Below are positions 6,824-9,108 of a stretch of DNA of 9,108 nt, piece by piece. Source of the DNA: Spirochaetota bacterium. Its GTDB lineage: Bacteria; Spirochaetota; UBA4802; UB4802. The stretch's first letter is position 1. Each line of letters begins with the position of its first letter. Both the position numbers and the translations under genes were made by a program. Under the pieces are notes generated by a model. That model did no database searches. It was not told the DNA's origin and saw only the letters and a list, made by a program, of their open reading frames with translations. Location: assembly GCA_018399855.1 (NCBI GenBank), contig JAGYNX010000066.1, positions 1 to 9,108 on the forward strand, given 5' to 3'.

Positions 6824-6949
6824 TTATTTCTGGTTGATCTTGATCAAAAGGGTTACATTTTTTTTACTGTCCTTCTTTACCGTGTACCCACTGCTTCTCA
6901 ACGATTTTTCTATCTTATAATTGATAATGTCTACAACTTTTTTCCCCAT
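6824..6949 (-). CDS. Possible 41-residue basic protein
   Basis: The frame is open from a TTG at 7033, but the better start is the ATG at 6949. It is preceded by GGTGA about 7 nt upstream and gives MGKKVVDIINYKIEKSLRSS through to a KINQK end, 41 residues. The product is lysine-rich and has a helix-plus-strand look (DIINYKIEKSLRSSGYTV then VTLLIKI). It lies 33 bp before greA on the same strand, in a 313 bp stretch between greA and the rseC-like gene that otherwise shows nothing. I recognise no family. The Cys-rich part upstream of the ATG looks like non-coding sequence. It may be a genuine small gene or a chance frame. Confidence 0.45.
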   Translation of the reverse strand: MGKKVVDIINYKIEKSLRSSGYTVKKDSKKNVTLLIKINQK

Positions 6950-7103
6950 GTCCCTTTCACCCTGTATACAATTCCTTTTGTATTTTGCGAACACGTATCC
7001 ACCTGCAGGGCAGCACCCGGTATTTCCGGACAACTCTCACCATCCCTGGTTTATGTACAGGCTTATATCAATTTTCGGAACATGGAAATGAGGTATTAAG
7101 ACA

Positions 7104-7553
7104 TTAATTCTCGCCGGGGGAGCTTCTTTCAAGCATTTTTGGCTTAAACTTCTGTTTATTCAACACCCTGTCCGAAACAAGGCGTATGATGACGAAGGAA
7201 AGCCCGAACCCCATGATGCCGAAAATTCCAGACGAAGCTTCCACGTCCACCCCCAGTTTTGTATGTATCATTACGCCAAAGATTATGCCCGCGAACAGCA
7301 GCACAAGGGGCAGCATGTATATCAGGAATGACGAGGCGATGACCCCTCCACCGGGAACATAAAAGTACACGTTGTCCCCCTCGCGGGCCCGCAGGGTATT
7401 CTCGATCCAGAGTTTTTTCGTTCGGGGATTTGCCCCGGTGGGACATGAATTTTTGCTGGCGCAAGACATGCAGAAACTTGCCGGGTCGGTTTCCACCAGT
7501 GCCATGTTTCCCTTTATTTCGGTAACCCGTCCGCATTCCCGTTCTATTTCCAT
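7104..7553 (-). CDS. RseC/MucC-type SoxR-reducing system membrane protein
   Basis: The 149-residue length, the order of parts and the cysteine pattern match the RseC family. An N-terminal cytoplasmic domain (1-70) starts GRVTEIKGNMALVETD and carries CMSCASKNSC (residues 28-37, C-x2-C-x5-C) plus Cys7. Two membrane helices (about 73-94 and 107-127) follow, with a basic tail. In E. coli, RseC is linked to sigma-E control and to the Rsx/Rnf system that reduces SoxR. Here neither rpoE nor rnf genes are adjacent, so the partner is unknown and a metal or redox role for the cysteines is inference. GGAG lies 6 nt before the ATG. The gene starts 15 bp after the outer-membrane protein gene stops, implying co-transcription. 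Confidence 0.9.
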   Translation of the reverse strand: MEIERECGRVTEIKGNMALVETDPASFCMSCASKNSCPTGANPRTKKLWIENTLRAREGDNVYFYVPGGGVIASSFLIYMLPLVLLFAGIIFGVMIHTKLGVDVEASSGIFGIMGFGLSFVIIRLVSDRVLNKQKFKPKMLERSSPGEN

Positions 7554-7568
7554 TGTGCTCTCCGGTTC

Positions 7569-9005
7569 TTAAAAGTCAGCATATGCCATGAAATACAGCC
7601 GCCCTGTTTTGGCGGGGGTTTCAGAGACGTCCCACGCGTAGGTGATGTCCCAGAATACCTTTTTGAAATTGAAGATAACCTTGAGGCCTGCCCCCGTATC
7701 ATGGCTCCAGTTATGGTTCTCATCTCTAAAATAACCACTATTAACGAAAGGGTCAACATAGAAGAAGGCCGGTGACACCTCCAATTCCAGGTGAAGCCCC
7801 CCCGTGTTCTTGAATGACGAGGCGGTATAATCGGCACCAAACCCCAGCAGCTTTTCATCGTACACGTAGCGGCGATAATAGCGCTCCCGTGATGACGTGT
7901 AATAAGAATACACTTCAGGGATCAGGCGCATCCGGGTGGTCAACGGCAGCACCAGTTTACCGTCGGCCTCGGCCAGCACAAACCCGTCGGGCTCAAGGGT
8001 GCTCGCGGCCACGTCCCCCTTCATGGTGAGTTTAGACACATTTCGTGCCGGCAATACGATGCCCCGCTGGGTTATGGTGAGGCGCAGACCGGCCCGCCCC
8101 ATGCGGTTGTCCACCTCACTTTCTGGATAATCCCTGATTCGGGTGAAAGACCCCGATGTCTCTATGCCGGGAATAAGCAGTATGCCTGTGCCGACACGCT
8201 GGTACATCCTCACCCCGGTATACACACCGCCACCGTCAGCGGCAAACCAGCTGTCAAGGCTCTCCCACTTCTCCGCTTTTCGTCCCCCTTCCACTCCGGC
8301 GTAATACTGCAGGGGGTTTTTGCCGCTGCTGAAACGATACCATTCCATTGCACCGCCCGCCCGTGTAAACCGGTCATCCATGTAGGACGCATGGGCTGTG
8401 AACTCAACGAAGCTCTTCCCAACGGGAACGGTATACATGGCATGGGGGCTTATTCCATACAACGGCCGTATGCCAAGACCCCAGCGCCACCACCTGCTGC
8501 CCTCGTCCACCTTCATCACGAGGACAACGTCGCCCTGCTCACGGTAGTTTTCCACATCCAGGCGTATGCCCTGCAGGTTGTAGAGTCCTTTCAGGCGTTC
8601 AAGCCGGGCCCTGACCTGGTGACGATTGTAGACCTCCCCTTTCCAGAGCTTCCCCACCTGGCGCAGCTCATCGGCGGTTTCTCCCTTTATACCGCGTACC
8701 CGTACCTCCTGTATGCGGGATTCCTGTACGTATATTCGCAGGGTGCCCTCTTCGGTGAGCTCCATCCGATCAACGTAACTGGTGGTGTAGCCTGCTTCGT
8801 GGTATTTCCGGGTTACACGCACCGCCAGGTGATCAATGTCTTTACGGGTTACCTCACCGGTGTAATCGGGGGTCAGCACATCAAGCTCAAGGTTTACCGT
8901 GCTGCCCACGAATTCAACCCGATCAACGGTAAGGGCCGCCACCTGCGTAGCACACAGAATGACCGTAAGGAAAAGGAGTAGTATGTATGTGATAGTATTT
9001 TTCAT
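7569..9005 (-). CDS. Outer-membrane beta-barrel protein with two POTRA domains (BamA/TamA/FhaC superfamily)
   Basis: From the ATG at 9005 the product is 478 residues, beginning with a clear signal peptide (MKN, then a hydrophobic run ITYILLLFLTVILC, ending near QVAA). Two POTRA domains follow, over about residues 25-170. The first ends with the ShlB/FhaC-like GYTTSYVDRMEL...GTLRIYVQESRIQEVRVRG pattern, and the second with VVLVMKVDEGS. The remaining ~305 residues alternate polar and hydrophobic residues in short aromatic-edged strands, and the chain ends YADF. A terminal Phe is the usual signal for insertion by the Bam complex. The length is shorter than classical BamA (about 800) and near the FhaC/TamA-like size. 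It may transport or insert an outer-membrane or secreted substrate, but no cognate exoprotein is visible. A longer start at 9056 would place 17 residues before the signal peptide and run into repeat-like DNA, so it is rejected. The gene is visibly more GC-rich than the operon at 509-4536. Confidence 0.88.
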   Translation of the reverse strand: MKNTITYILLLFLTVILCATQVAALTVDRVEFVGSTVNLELDVLTPDYTGEVTRKDIDHLAVRVTRKYHEAGYTTSYVDRMELTEEGTLRIYVQESRIQEVRVRGIKGETADELRQVGKLWKGEVYNRHQVRARLERLKGLYNLQGIRLDVENYREQGDVVLVMKVDEGSRWWRWGLGIRPLYGISPHAMYTVPVGKSFVEFTAHASYMDDRFTRAGGAMEWYRFSSGKNPLQYYAGVEGGRKAEKWESLDSWFAADGGGVYTGVRMYQRVGTGILLIPGIETSGSFTRIRDYPESEVDNRMGRAGLRLTITQRGIVLPARNVSKLTMKGDVAASTLEPDGFVLAEADGKLVLPLTTRMRLIPEVYSYYTSSRERYYRRYVYDEKLLGFGADYTASSFKNTGGLHLELEVSPAFFYVDPFVNSGYFRDENHNWSHDTGAGLKVIFNFKKVFWDITYAWDVSETPAKTGRLYFMAYADF

Positions 9006-9040
9006 GAATACTTCGGCTCCGGTATTGAACTTAACTTTAT

Positions 9041-9060
9041 TTAGCCACAGATACACAGGG
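9041..9060 (+). repeat. Short partial copy of the CCACAGA-type repeat
   Basis: TTAGCCACAGATACACAGGG shares the CCACAGA and ACACAG core and the 9-bp step with the outer arms of the palindrome at 4629-4833. It is followed by purine-rich GTGAAGAGTGAGAAGTG. No inverted partner is visible before the window ends. It lies 36 bp upstream of the outer-membrane protein start, in a 103 bp leader where I see no clear promoter. Confidence 0.5.
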
Positions 9061-9108
9061 GTGGGTGAAGAGTGAGAAGTGAAATGTGATCAGATAGACT
9101 CTCAATAT

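Noticed and set aside
6950..7033. TTG start extending the small protein to 69 residues
   Set aside because: The extension is Cys- and Gly-rich and unlike the rest, begins with a rare start codon, and the internal ATG has a better ribosome site.
7156..7858. Minus-strand frames of 126 and 104 residues overlapping the rseC-like and outer-membrane protein genes
   Set aside because: They are in other frames of two well-supported genes, and their sequences are rich in Arg, Pro and His, typical of shadow frames.
8391..8981. 196-residue plus-strand frame opposite the POTRA region
   Set aside because: It is antisense to a gene with signal peptide, POTRA and barrel features. GC-rich coding DNA often leaves such long antisense frames.
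9006..9056. Upstream start extending the outer-membrane protein to 495 residues
   Set aside because: It would put 17 residues in front of a textbook signal peptide and translate repeat-like DNA.

Overview
The window comes from a diderm (Gram-negative type) bacterium of moderate GC content. It encodes an outer-membrane beta-barrel protein with POTRA domains and a terminal phenylalanine, an RseC-type membrane protein, GreA, a DUF1015 protein and a STAS anti-anti-sigma factor. The flavour of the STAS, GreA, DUF1015 and TPR proteins fits Spirochaetota best. That assignment is inference from memory and only moderately secure.

All protein genes lie on the minus strand and should be read from right to left. 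Block A (9005 to about 6210) starts with a two-POTRA barrel protein, followed 15 bp later by an RseC/SoxR-reducing-system protein. A possible 41-residue basic protein and greA come next. Then, after about 90 bp, comes a DUF1015 gene (6209-4989). A plus-strand tRNA-Ala(GGC) with its own promoter faces the DUF1015 gene tail to tail.

Between the tRNA and the next operon lies a protein-free region (4537-4894). It holds a roughly 205 bp imperfect palindrome built of 9-bp-periodic CACAGAGnn and CGCAAAGnn units, flanked by outward-facing promoters.

Block B (4536-509) is a tight four-gene operon behind a good sigma70-type promoter (TTAACA, 17 bp, TATAGT). The genes are a coiled-coil protein, a membrane-anchored TPR protein with a C-terminal Mrr-like domain, a 608-residue three-domain protein, and a four-helix membrane protein. 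The 608-residue protein reads as a cyclic-nucleotide-binding-like domain, a ParA/MinD-like or NTE middle domain, and a patatin-like domain. In both large proteins the enzyme-like domains have lost their expected catalytic or nucleotide-binding residues. The operon therefore looks like a scaffold or sensor assembly made of pseudoenzymes, with one partner anchored in the inner membrane. This is the best candidate here for an undescribed system. A STAS-domain gene (351-13) follows after 157 bp, apparently with its own promoter.
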